Of a stretch of DNA of 10,772 bases, positions 4,363 to 10,772 are shown piece after piece. Origin of the DNA: an uncultured Collinsella sp. GTDB lineage: Bacteria > Actinomycetota > Coriobacteriia > Coriobacteriales > Coriobacteriaceae. The DNA lies in contig URYA01000036.1 in the NCBI GenBank assembly GCA_900551975.1, positions 1 through 10,772 of the forward strand, written 5' to 3'. Both the position numbers and the translations under genes were made by a program. The notes under the pieces are model-generated. The model did not search any database. It worked only from the letters and a program-made list of their open reading frames with translations, and had not been told where the DNA came from. How positions within the stretch are numbered: the first letter of the stretch is position 1; every line of letters begins with the position of its first letter.

Positions 4363-6243
4363 ATGTGCGGTTTTGTCGGTTTTGTCGGTGGGACGGATAA
4401 CCAATCCGAGGTGCTCACCAAGATGATGGACCGCATCGTCCATCGCGGTCCCGACATGGGCGGTCAGTTTATCGACGGCCGCGTTGCCCTGGGCTTCCGC
4501 CGCCTGTCGATCCTCGACCTGACCGAGGCCGGCGCTCAACCCATGGCCAACGAGGACGGCAGCGTCGTCATTGTCTTCAACGGCGAGATCTACAACTTCC
4601 AAGAACTCCGTTCCGAGCTCGAGGCCAAGGGCTACAAGTTCCACTGCGGCGCCGACACCGAGAGCCTCCTGCACGGCTACGAGGAGTGGGGCGAGGCCGT
4701 CCTCGATCGCCTGCGCGGTATGTACGCCTTCGTCATCTGGGACAAAAAGAAGAACAAGCTTTTTGGCGCCCGCGACATCTTTGGCATCAAGCCGCTTTAC
4801 TACTATCCCATGGCCGATGCGGGCGACGGCGCTCCGGGCGTGCTCTTTGGTTCCGAGATCAAGAGCTTCCTGGACTACCCGCACTTCCACAAGGCGGTCA
4901 ACAAAAAGGCTCTGCGTCCGTACATGACGCTGCAGTATTCGGCGACTGAGGAGACCTTCTTCGAGGGTGTCTACAAGCTGCCGCCGGCGCACTACTTTAC
5001 CGTCGATATCCCGACCGGCAAGATGAACATCGAGCGCTACTGGGATTGCGATTACTCTGCCGTCGAGAAGCCGTTCGAAGAGTATGTCGATGAGCTGGAC
5101 GAGGTCGTGCACGAGAGCGTCGAGGCCCATCGCATCGCCGACGTCAAGGTCGCGTCGTTCCTCTCCGGTGGCGTCGACTCCAGCTACATCGCCGCTTGCC
5201 TTATGCCCGACAAGACCTTCTCGGTGGGCTTTGACTACAAGAATTTCAACGAGACCAACTACGCCAAGGAGCTTTCCGATAAGCTCGGCGTCGAGAACGT
5301 TCGCAAGATGATCACCGCCGACGAGTTCTTCGGTGCGCTCGAGGACATCCAGTATCACATGGACGAGCCGCAGTCCAACCTGTCTTCCGTGCCGCTGTGG
5401 TTCTTGGCCGAGATGGCCCGCAAGGACGTTACCGTCGTGCTTTCGGGCGAAGGCGCCGACGAACTCTTTGGCGGCTACGCCTACTACGAGGATACGGTCC
5501 CGGTGCGTAAGTACAAAAAGATGGTTCCGCTGCCCATCCGTCGCGCGCTCGGTAACCTGGCGCTGCATATGCCGTACTTCAAGGGACATAACTTCCTGGT
5601 CAAGGGTGCCGAGATCCCCGAGAAGTCGTTCCTGGGACAGGCTCTGGTATGGCCGGAGCGCGAGGTCGACGGCGTGCTCAAGCCCGAGTACAACACCGGC
5701 GACGGCGCCTTCGAGCTTGCCGCTCCCATCTATGCGCGCGTGAAGGGTCAGCCCGAGCTGGTCAAGAAACAGTACCTGGACATGAACATGTGGCTCCCGG
5801 GCGACATTCTGCTCAAGGCCGACAAGATGTGCATGGCGCACTCGCTGGAGCTGCGCGTGCCCTTCCTGGACCGCAAAGTCATGGAGTTCGCCGAGCACAT
5901 TCCCGACCGTTACCGCATCAACGAGAACGGCAACAAACAGGTACTCCGCCACGCTGCCAACAAGTCGCTGCCCGATGAGTGGGCCACCCGTCCCAAGGTG
6001 GGCTTCCCGGTGCCGATTGTCTACTGGCTACGCGAGCAAAAGTGGTACGACTATGTCAAGGAGTACTTCACCGCGCCGTGGGCAAGCGAGTTCTTCGATA
6101 CCGACGAGCTCATGCACCTGCTCGATCTGCACTTTGCGGGCAAGGGCGATTTCCAGCGCAAGATCTATACGCCGCTCGTGTTCCTGGTGTGGTACAAGCG
6201 CTTCTTTATCGACGAGGACCAGCCCGCTGTTCAGGCTGCCTAG
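4363..6243 (+). CDS. asnB: Asparagine synthetase, glutamine-hydrolysing
   Basis: This enzyme makes asparagine from aspartate, glutamine and ATP in the cytoplasm. It has 626 residues in two domains. The N-terminal class II glutamine amidotransferase begins MCGFVGFVGG, with Cys2 as the nucleophile after Met removal, and shows RRLSI (46-50), FNGEIYNF (72-79) and the DTES block (98-101). The synthetase domain has the ATP PP-loop SGGVDSS at 268-274 and SGEGADELFGGY at 361-372, followed by the LRVPFLDRKVMEF region typical of AsnB. Length matches AsnB proteins of about 600-630 residues. The start is fixed by Cys2 and by AGGGGAT (4351-4357) just upstream. It stands alone, with a promoter at about 4306 and a terminator at 6270-6293. 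AsnB-like paralogues sometimes modify peptidoglycan or other acids, but the full motif set favours true asparagine synthesis. Confidence 0.93.
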   Translation: MCGFVGFVGGTDNQSEVLTKMMDRIVHRGPDMGGQFIDGRVALGFRRLSILDLTEAGAQPMANEDGSVVIVFNGEIYNFQELRSELEAKGYKFHCGADTESLLHGYEEWGEAVLDRLRGMYAFVIWDKKKNKLFGARDIFGIKPLYYYPMADAGDGAPGVLFGSEIKSFLDYPHFHKAVNKKALRPYMTLQYSATEETFFEGVYKLPPAHYFTVDIPTGKMNIERYWDCDYSAVEKPFEEYVDELDEVVHESVEAHRIADVKVASFLSGGVDSSYIAACLMPDKTFSVGFDYKNFNETNYAKELSDKLGVENVRKMITADEFFGALEDIQYHMDEPQSNLSSVPLWFLAEMARKDVTVVLSGEGADELFGGYAYYEDTVPVRKYKKMVPLPIRRALGNLALHMPYFKGHNFLVKGAEIPEKSFLGQALVWPEREVDGVLKPEYNTGDGAFELAAPIYARVKGQPELVKKQYLDMNMWLPGDILLKADKMCMAHSLELRVPFLDRKVMEFAEHIPDRYRINENGNKQVLRHAANKSLPDEWATRPKVGFPVPIVYWLREQKWYDYVKEYFTAPWASEFFDTDELMHLLDLHFAGKGDFQRKIYTPLVFLVWYKRFFIDEDQPAVQAA

Positions 6244-6269
6244 CCTCGGCTTACGAACGCCTGCGCGTA

Positions 6270-6293
6270 ACGGCTCCTCCGGGAGCCGTTTTT
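6270..6293 (+). terminator. asnB terminator
   Basis: ACGGCTCC (6270-6277) and GGAGCCGT (6282-6289) form a perfect 8-bp GC-rich stem with loop TCCG, followed by TTTT. It lies 27 bases after the asnB stop and separates asnB from the murE unit. Confidence 0.88.
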
Positions 6294-6320
6294 GCGTGGG
6301 TGCGTTTCAGTTACTATAAA
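6292..6320 (+). promoter_or_regulatory. Promoter of the murE-HAD-murI-rph unit
   Basis: TTGCGT (6292-6297) and TATAAA (6315-6320) are separated by 17 bases, a good vegetative promoter. The -35 overlaps the T-tract of the asnB terminator, so termination and initiation are packed together. Transcription would begin near 6327, about 29 bases before the murE ATG. Confidence 0.65.
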
Positions 6321-6355
6321 AACCGTCCCTGCCAAATGGCTGAGAAAGGTGAAAG

Positions 6356-7918
6356 ATGCACCATTCGGATTCCGCGATCGTGACCACGGTCGATACGCTT
6401 GCCAAGCTTCTCGATGTGTGCGGCGAGCTGCGCGCATCGGAGCAGGTTGACGAGCGTGCCGTGACCGGCTGCTCGTTTGATTCGCGCGCGGTCTCGGCAG
6501 GTGACGTGTTCTTCTGCAAAGGTGCTGCCTTTAAGCCCGCGTTTTTGCGCATGGCGCTCGATGCGGGCGCCGTCGCATTTGTGTGCGAGGAGTCGCTGGT
6601 CGAGTCTCTGGAGCCGCTGGCGCAGGAGAGCGGTGCTGCGATGCTGGTCGTGGACAGCGTTCGCACGGCCATGGCCTTGTTGCCGCCGGAGGTCTACGAC
6701 CGTCCCGACCGCGACGTCAAGATCGTGGGCATCACCGGCACCAAGGGAAAGACCACGGCCGCTTTTATGCTCCAGTCCATCATCAAGGCGGCGGGCGAGT
6801 CCTGCGGCATGATCGGCTCGGTGAGTACCGACGATGGTATCGAGTGCTACGAGAGCACCAACACCACGCCCGAGGCTCCCGAGGTCTGGCGCCATATCGC
6901 CAACTGTCGCACGTCCGGTCGCCAGTCCATGGTCATGGAGGTCTCGAGCCAGGCGCTCAAGTACCAACGCGTCGAGAATCTGCCGTTTGACGTGGCGTGC
7001 TTCCTCAACATCGGCCGCGACCACATCTCGCCGATCGAACACCCCACGTTTGAGGATTATTTTGAGAGCAAACTCAGGATCTTTGACCAGGCAAAGACCG
7101 CCGTGGTGAATCTGGGCACCGAAGAGGTCGACCGTGTGCTGGAGGCAGCGTCGACGGCCGAGCGCTTGGTGACCGTTGGCGTCGAGCATCCCGAGGCAAG
7201 CCTGTGGGCGAGCGACGTACGCATGGTCGGCTTTAGCATCGAGTTCAACTTGCATGGCCTGTGTGCCGACGAGTCCGAGGCGGGGGAGAAGGTCCTGTTG
7301 GGTATCGCGGGAGACTTTAACGTGGAGAACGCGCTGGTCGCTATCGCCGCTGCGCGCGAGATCGGCATCGGTATCGATGCTATCAAGAAGGGCCTCTCCA
7401 AACTGCGTGTGCCGGGCCGTATGGAGGTCGTGGAGTCGAAGGACGGCCGCGTGATCTGCGTCGTCGACTATGCGCACAACCAGCTTTCGTTCCGTTCGCT
7501 TTTCTCGTCGGTGAAGCGCGCGTTTCCCGCCAGCCCCGTCATTGCGCTGTTTGGCGCTGCCGGCGGCAAGGCGCAGGAGCGCCGCGAGCAGCTTCCGCGC
7601 GAGGCCGCACCATATTCCGACCTGATGATCTTTGCCAATGAGGACCCGGCTCACGAGGACCCGATGAAGGTCTGTCGCGAGCTTGCCGAGCATGTTCCCG
7701 ACGATACGCCGAACAAGATCATCCTCGATCGCGAAGCCGCTGTGCATGCGGCGTTCAAGGCGGCGCGCGAGGAGTACATCAACCCCGATGCTCCCACCAT
7801 TGTCTTGCTGCTGGCAAAGGGTGACGAGGAACTCATGCACGTGGGCGACGAGTTCGTGCCCATCGAGAGCGACCTTTCGCTGGCCAATCGCCTGATCGAT
7901 GTTACCCAGTTTGACTAA
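6356..7918 (+). CDS. murE: UDP-MurNAc-L-Ala-D-Glu: diamino acid ligase (MurE, probably Lys/Orn type)
   Basis: MurE adds the third stem-peptide amino acid to UDP-MurNAc-L-Ala-D-Glu, using ATP, in the cytoplasm. It has 520 residues. The N-terminal UDP-MurNAc domain includes FDSRAVSAGDVFFC (41-54). The ATP P-loop is GITGTKGKTT (125-134), followed by STNTTPEAP (168-176), EVSSQAL (195-201, usually EVSSHAL), RDHISPIEHP (221-230) and the carbamoyl-lysine region YFESK with K239. The C-terminal domain has VPGRMEV (352-358), DYAHN (371-375) and GAAGGKAQERRE (400-411). Where meso-diaminopimelate enzymes have DNPR this protein has NEDPAHEDP (428-436), with no arginine; VDYAHN and the AGGK-ERR block resemble lysine-adding MurE of Firmicutes. 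This argues for lysine or ornithine. The start is supported by GAAAGGTG (about 6343-6350). It opens the unit that also holds murI. Confidence 0.9.
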   Translation: MHHSDSAIVTTVDTLAKLLDVCGELRASEQVDERAVTGCSFDSRAVSAGDVFFCKGAAFKPAFLRMALDAGAVAFVCEESLVESLEPLAQESGAAMLVVDSVRTAMALLPPEVYDRPDRDVKIVGITGTKGKTTAAFMLQSIIKAAGESCGMIGSVSTDDGIECYESTNTTPEAPEVWRHIANCRTSGRQSMVMEVSSQALKYQRVENLPFDVACFLNIGRDHISPIEHPTFEDYFESKLRIFDQAKTAVVNLGTEEVDRVLEAASTAERLVTVGVEHPEASLWASDVRMVGFSIEFNLHGLCADESEAGEKVLLGIAGDFNVENALVAIAAAREIGIGIDAIKKGLSKLRVPGRMEVVESKDGRVICVVDYAHNQLSFRSLFSSVKRAFPASPVIALFGAAGGKAQERREQLPREAAPYSDLMIFANEDPAHEDPMKVCRELAEHVPDDTPNKIILDREAAVHAAFKAAREEYINPDAPTIVLLLAKGDEELMHVGDEFVPIESDLSLANRLIDVTQFD

Positions 7919-7927
7919 TGAACCATG

Positions 7928-7960
7928 ATGGCGGCGGCGCTCTGAGTGCGCTGTCGCCAT
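7928..7960 (+). promoter_or_regulatory. Long GC-rich hairpin between murE and the HAD gene
   Basis: ATGGCG (7928-7933) pairs with CGCCAT (7955-7960), and CGGCGC pairs with GCGCTG inside, with a G-U pair and small mismatches. There is no U-tract after it, so it is probably an mRNA stability or processing element rather than a terminator. Transcription may continue into the HAD gene. Confidence 0.4.
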
Positions 7961-8025
7961 AAGCGTGTTCCCTCAATCAAAACATGCCGTCCAAGTCCAA
8001 ACCCTTCTATGTAAACGGAGTAACC

Positions 8026-8937
8026 ATGTCCCACAACACCCTGCCGACTGTTGCCGAGCTTTCGGGCGAGATGCGCGAGCGCTTGGCCAAGGTCAAGTAC
8101 GTCTTTACCGACCTGGATGCCACGATGCTCGCACCCGGCTCGTGCGTGCTGCGCGACAACGACGGCAACCCCTCGACCAAACTCGTCGAGGCCGTCGTGG
8201 CGCTCGCTCGCGCTGGTATTCAGGTGGTTCCCACCTCGGGCCGCAACCGTACCATGATCCACGAGGACGCGCGCGTGCTCGGCCTCAACTCCTACATTGG
8301 TGAGATGGGCGGTCTGGTTATGTACGACCTCAAAGCCAACGATTGGGAGTATCTGACCGGTGACATGCCTTACGACCCCGCCTGCGGCCTTACTCCGCAC
8401 CAGGTGATCGAACAGACCGGCGTGTGCGAGAAGATCCTTGCCCGCTGGCCGCACAAGATCGAGTACCACAACGACATGTCGACCGGCTACAAATACCGTG
8501 AGGTCACCGTCGGTATGCGCGGCGATGTGCCCGACGATGAGGTCCAGGCCATCCTGGACGAGGCCGGCTGCGGTCTGATCTGGGCTTGCAACGGTCACCT
8601 GACGCATCTGTCCAAGCCGACGACGCTCGAGCTCGATCGCGTCGAGGACGGTCGCGCATTCAACATCAACCCCGCGGGCCTCAACAAAGGCGTCGCCATT
8701 GCGCGCTTCTGCGAGCACCTAGGGATCGAGCGCGAGGAGACGTTGGCGCTCGGCGACTCCGAGTCCGACTTCTACATGGCCGATCATGTGGGCACGTTCT
8801 GCCTGGTCGAGAATGGCCTGACGAGTGCCGGCGCGCCCGAGTTCCTGGCTGCGTGCGAGAACGCTTTCGTTACGCGTGGCAAAATTGTCGACGGTTGGGC
8901 GGCGACGGCAGAGCTGCTGGTCGCGGCGCGTTCGTAG
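8026..8937 (+). CDS. HAD-superfamily (Cof-like) phosphatase
   Basis: A cytoplasmic phosphatase of the haloacid dehalogenase superfamily, 303 residues. Motif I is TDLDATML with catalytic Asp29 and Asp31 (DxDxT; the usual Gly is Ala). Motif II is PTSGR with Ser71, motif III is Lys221 in LNKGVAIARF, and motif IV is GDSESD at 243-248. The ~110 residues between motifs II and III form the type C2 cap typical of Cof, YbiV and phosphoglycolate/sugar-phosphate phosphatases. I chose ATG 8026 over the in-frame ATG at 7984 because GGAG (8017-8020) lies 5 bases before it and the extra 14 residues look non-conserved. It sits 107 bases after murE and 51 before murI. A sugar phosphate is the likeliest substrate, but nothing in the sequence fixes it. 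Confidence 0.88.
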   Translation: MSHNTLPTVAELSGEMRERLAKVKYVFTDLDATMLAPGSCVLRDNDGNPSTKLVEAVVALARAGIQVVPTSGRNRTMIHEDARVLGLNSYIGEMGGLVMYDLKANDWEYLTGDMPYDPACGLTPHQVIEQTGVCEKILARWPHKIEYHNDMSTGYKYREVTVGMRGDVPDDEVQAILDEAGCGLIWACNGHLTHLSKPTTLELDRVEDGRAFNINPAGLNKGVAIARFCEHLGIEREETLALGDSESDFYMADHVGTFCLVENGLTSAGAPEFLAACENAFVTRGKIVDGWAATAELLVAARS

Positions 8938-8988
8938 CGCGGTGCCGCCGCACTTGGACATGTCTTTTCGAGAGAGACTGGTGAGGTA

Positions 8989-9855
8989 ATGTCCGATATC
9001 GAGAATTCGGCAGGTGATACGCGCCCGATTGGCGTGTTCGATTCTGGTTTGGGCGGTCTGACGGTTGCGCGCGCGATTGCGACGGCGCTGCCGCACGAGT
9101 CCGTCTACTACTTTGGCGACACCAAGCGCTGCCCCTACGGCACGCGCACCGAGGATGAAGTGCGCTCGTTTGCGTTGCAGGCGGGTCGTTGGCTTTCGAA
9201 GCACGACGTCAAGATTATGGTCATCGCCTGCAACACGGCGACCGCTGCGGCCTTGCGTCTGGCCCAGCAGGTGCTCGACGTTCCCGTGATCGGTGTGATC
9301 GCGCCGGGTGCCCGTGCGGCAATCAACAGCACGCGTACGCGTCGCGTGGGCGTGCTCGCCACCAACCTCACCATTCGCTCGGGCGCCTATACGCGCGCCA
9401 TTCAGGACCTGGATGCCGGCGTCGATGTATACGGCTGTCCAGCCTCGAGCTTTGTCGAGGTTGTCGAACACGAGCTCGCCTCGGGTGCACATCTGCAGGA
9501 ACAGTGGCTTGAGAACGAGGACATCTTCGATACGCCTGCCGTGCGTGCGCTGGTGGGTGCCACGGTTGAGCCGCTGCGCGACCACGGTATCGATACCGTG
9601 GTGCTCGGCTGTACGCATTTTCCGCTGTTGGTGGGACCTATCCGCCATGCGCTGGGGCCTGGGGTGCGCGTCGTGAGTTCCGCCGAGGAGACCACACGCG
9701 AGCTGACCGATATCCTCACGCGCCGCGAGCAGCTGGCGGGCCGCAGCATCGTTTTGCCACGACGGCCGATAACATTGCCGAGTTTGCGGTGGCGGGCAGC
9801 TTTATCTTTGGTCAGCCGCTCAAGAGCATCGAACATATCGATATCGATGAGCTGA
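8989..9855 (+). CDS. murI: Glutamate racemase MurI, C-terminus frameshifted
   Basis: Interconverts L- and D-glutamate without a cofactor, supplying D-Glu for the residue that precedes the one MurE adds. The readable frame is 288 residues. Key blocks are PIGVFDSGLGGLTV (13-26), GDTKRCPYG (43-51), the first catalytic cysteine C81 in ACNTA, and the second, C208, in GCTHFP. Up to about residue 250 the protein is normal. The rest of this frame is arginine/serine-rich nonsense, while the frame ending at 9860 encodes a good MurI end (FATTADNIAEF, AGSFIFGQPL). Restoring one missing base near 9741, for example a third C after GGGC, gives one continuous frame of about 290 residues. The start follows GTGAGG (8981-8986). 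Loss of the end helix and active-site lid might inactivate the enzyme if the change is real; D-Glu is essential, so a sequence error is favoured. Confidence 0.9.
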   Translation: MSDIENSAGDTRPIGVFDSGLGGLTVARAIATALPHESVYYFGDTKRCPYGTRTEDEVRSFALQAGRWLSKHDVKIMVIACNTATAAALRLAQQVLDVPVIGVIAPGARAAINSTRTRRVGVLATNLTIRSGAYTRAIQDLDAGVDVYGCPASSFVEVVEHELASGAHLQEQWLENEDIFDTPAVRALVGATVEPLRDHGIDTVVLGCTHFPLLVGPIRHALGPGVRVVSSAEETTRELTDILTRREQLAGRSIVLPRRPITLPSLRWRAALSLVSRSRASNISISMS

Positions 9856-9860
9856 AATAG
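9741..9860 (+). other. murI: Displaced C-terminal coding segment of murI
   Basis: Read in the frame that ends with TAG at 9858-9860, this stretch gives QHRFATTADN, IAEFAVAGSFIFGQPL and an acidic end. This matches the last ~35 residues expected of glutamate racemase. The frame is one base out of step with the upstream murI frame, which stops at TGA 9853-9855. The switch must lie between about 9733 and 9750. Confidence 0.85.
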
Positions 9861-9914
9861 ATGTAAGGCAGCTGCCAGAGCCTTCGCCACATCTTTTGCC
9901 GAAAGGATATTTCT

Positions 9915-10640
9915 ATGGAGTACATGCAGGTCAACCGCGCCAACGGTCGCGCCGCCAACGAGTTGCGCCCCGTTAAGCTCACCCGTGGCGTCATGAAGCA
10001 CGCCCACGGTTCGTGCCTGGCCGAGTTTGGCGATACGCGCGTGCTGTGCGCTGCCACCATCGAGGAGGGCGTGCCGGGCTGGCGAAAGGGGGCTAAGGCC
10101 GGCTGGGTGACCGCGGAATACGCCATGCTGCCGGCATCGACCGGCAAGCGCTGCAAGCGCGAGCACGCCAACCGCAAGGGTCGCTCCATGGAGATCGAGC
10201 GTCTCATTGGTCGCAGTCTGCGTACCGTCGTCAACATGAAGGCGCTCGGCGAGTACACCGTCACCGTTGACTGCGATGTGATTCAGGCCGATGGCGGCAC
10301 GCGTACAGCGAGCATCACCGGCGCCTGGGTGGCGCTGCACGACGCCCTCGCCATGTGGGTCGAGGCGGGCAAGATCGAGCGCATCCCGCTTACCGGCCAG
10401 GTGGCTGCCATCTCCATGGGCGTTGTCGACGGCAATACGCTGCTTGACCTCGATTATTCCGAGGACGGCCATGCCGAGGTCGACATGAACCTCGTCGCCA
10501 CCGAAACCGGTGAGATGATCGAGCTCCAGGGCACCGGCGAGCAGGCGCCCTTCGACCGTAAGCGCCTCAACGCGCTGCTCGACCTGGGCGACAAAGGTAT
10601 CGCCGAGCTCATCGAGCTTCAACGCCAAGCCATCGCCTAA
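9915..10640 (+). CDS. rph: Ribonuclease PH
   Basis: RNase PH is a phosphorolytic 3'-to-5' exoribonuclease that trims tRNA 3' ends, releasing nucleoside diphosphates; it works as a ring of dimers. The frame has 241 residues, the normal length. Family marks are ELRPVKLTRG (16-25), GDTRVLCAAT (39-48), WVTAEYAMLPAST (64-76), the basic loop RKGRSMEIERLIGRSLR (87-103), the phosphate-binding GGTRTASITGAW (127-138, Arg130), and the metal-binding acidic run LLDLDYSEDGHAEVD (176-190). The end TGEQAPFDRKRL is typical. The start follows AAAGGA (9902-9907). It lies 54 bases after the murI end and before a terminator. In many actinobacteria rph is followed by the dITP/XTP pyrophosphatase gene; none is visible here. 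Confidence 0.97.
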   Translation: MEYMQVNRANGRAANELRPVKLTRGVMKHAHGSCLAEFGDTRVLCAATIEEGVPGWRKGAKAGWVTAEYAMLPASTGKRCKREHANRKGRSMEIERLIGRSLRTVVNMKALGEYTVTVDCDVIQADGGTRTASITGAWVALHDALAMWVEAGKIERIPLTGQVAAISMGVVDGNTLLDLDYSEDGHAEVDMNLVATETGEMIELQGTGEQAPFDRKRLNALLDLGDKGIAELIELQRQAIA

Positions 10641-10681
10641 CCTACCAAAAAGGGACAGGTTTATTTTGGTAGGTTTTATTT
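10641..10681 (+). terminator. rph terminator with REP-like sequence
   Basis: CCTACCAAAA (10641-10650) and TTTTGGTAGG (10664-10673) form a perfect 10-bp stem with a 13-base loop containing GGGACAGGT, followed by TTTTATTT. The stem starts at the base after the rph stop. The fold is nearly symmetric, so it could act on both strands. The GGGACAGGT-containing hairpin resembles REP-type palindromes that are dispersed in many genomes. Confidence 0.75.
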
Positions 10682-10740
10682 GCGGAGACGTCTAGACACA
10701 AGACTGCCGTTGATTGAGAGGGGAGAGGCGGAGGCCCTCG

Positions 10741-10767
10741 TTGCCCTCGGCGCGGCATTGCTATAGA
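10741..10767 (+). promoter_or_regulatory. Possible promoter at the window end
   Basis: TATAGA (10762-10767), preceded by TGC (extended -10 form), has TTGCCC (10741-10746) upstream at a short 15-base spacing. It may drive a gene beyond the window. The bases between the rph terminator and here show no open frame or RNA I recognise. Confidence 0.3.
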
Positions 10768-10772
10768 GACAA

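Noticed and set aside
4318..5952. 544-codon minus-strand open frame opposite asnB
   Set aside because: Antisense shadow of a clearly identified gene, with no ribosome binding site or family resemblance.
6314..7960. 548-codon minus-strand open frame opposite murE
   Set aside because: Antisense shadow of murE, with repetitive Leu/Ala/Asp/His composition typical of such shadows.
7984..8025. Upstream ATG for the HAD gene (14 extra residues)
   Set aside because: It has no ribosome binding site, whereas ATG 8026 has GGAG at proper spacing and begins just before the conserved part.
9402..10628. 408-codon minus-strand open frame across the murI end and rph
   Set aside because: It covers two well-supported + strand genes, and its sequence shows only mirror-composition bias.

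Overview
The window is high-GC actinobacterial DNA and, from gene content and protein sequence, most likely comes from a Coriobacteriia gut bacterium such as Collinsella. That assignment rests on protein recognition and codon style, not on a database search. All protein genes lie on the + strand. Almost everything is core housekeeping: translation, asparagine synthesis, peptidoglycan precursors and RNA processing. I see no phage, CRISPR, toxin-antitoxin or defence genes.

Layout. Positions 1-2433 carry the end of a str operon: the 3' two-thirds of rpsG (S7) and a complete fusA (EF-G). After a 61-base gap with a hairpin and a strong ribosome binding site, an open frame begins as ribosomal protein S10 (rpsJ). 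After about 26 codons it runs without a stop into acetylornithine aminotransferase (ArgD) lacking its N-terminal part. This S10-ArgD chimera (2495-3487) is the strangest object in the window. The join falls where S10 and ArgD genes can be locally similar, so a wrong assembly join or a short-homology recombination is the first explanation to test.

Positions 3488-4099 are gene-free but structured. They hold a nested hairpin (3552-3605), an AT-rich 215-bp element bounded by 32-bp imperfect inverted repeats (3605-3819, MITE-like), and two copies of an ~86-bp module. Each module contains a T-arm-like block, a minus-strand terminator and the last 19 bases of a tRNA gene. The second module ends inside an intact tRNA-Val(UAC) on the minus strand (4100-4175).

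Positions 4363-6243 encode a glutamine-hydrolysing asparagine synthetase (asnB) with its own promoter and terminator. A new transcription unit starts at about 6320: murE, a HAD-family phosphatase, murI and rph, separated by 51-107 bases and closed by a terminator at 10641-10681. MurE and MurI link this unit to cell-wall precursor synthesis: D-glutamate supply, then addition of the third stem-peptide residue. MurE lacks the DNPR signature of meso-diaminopimelate enzymes and looks like the lysine/ornithine type. murI has a frameshift near 9741-9746 that scrambles its last ~35 residues; the correct C-terminus is still encoded in another frame.

fusA also changes codon use abruptly at about 1500-1700: GAA and GAG are mixed before, almost only GAG after. 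With the chimera and the frameshift, this makes assembly quality, or recombination between related strains, a recurring question for the window.
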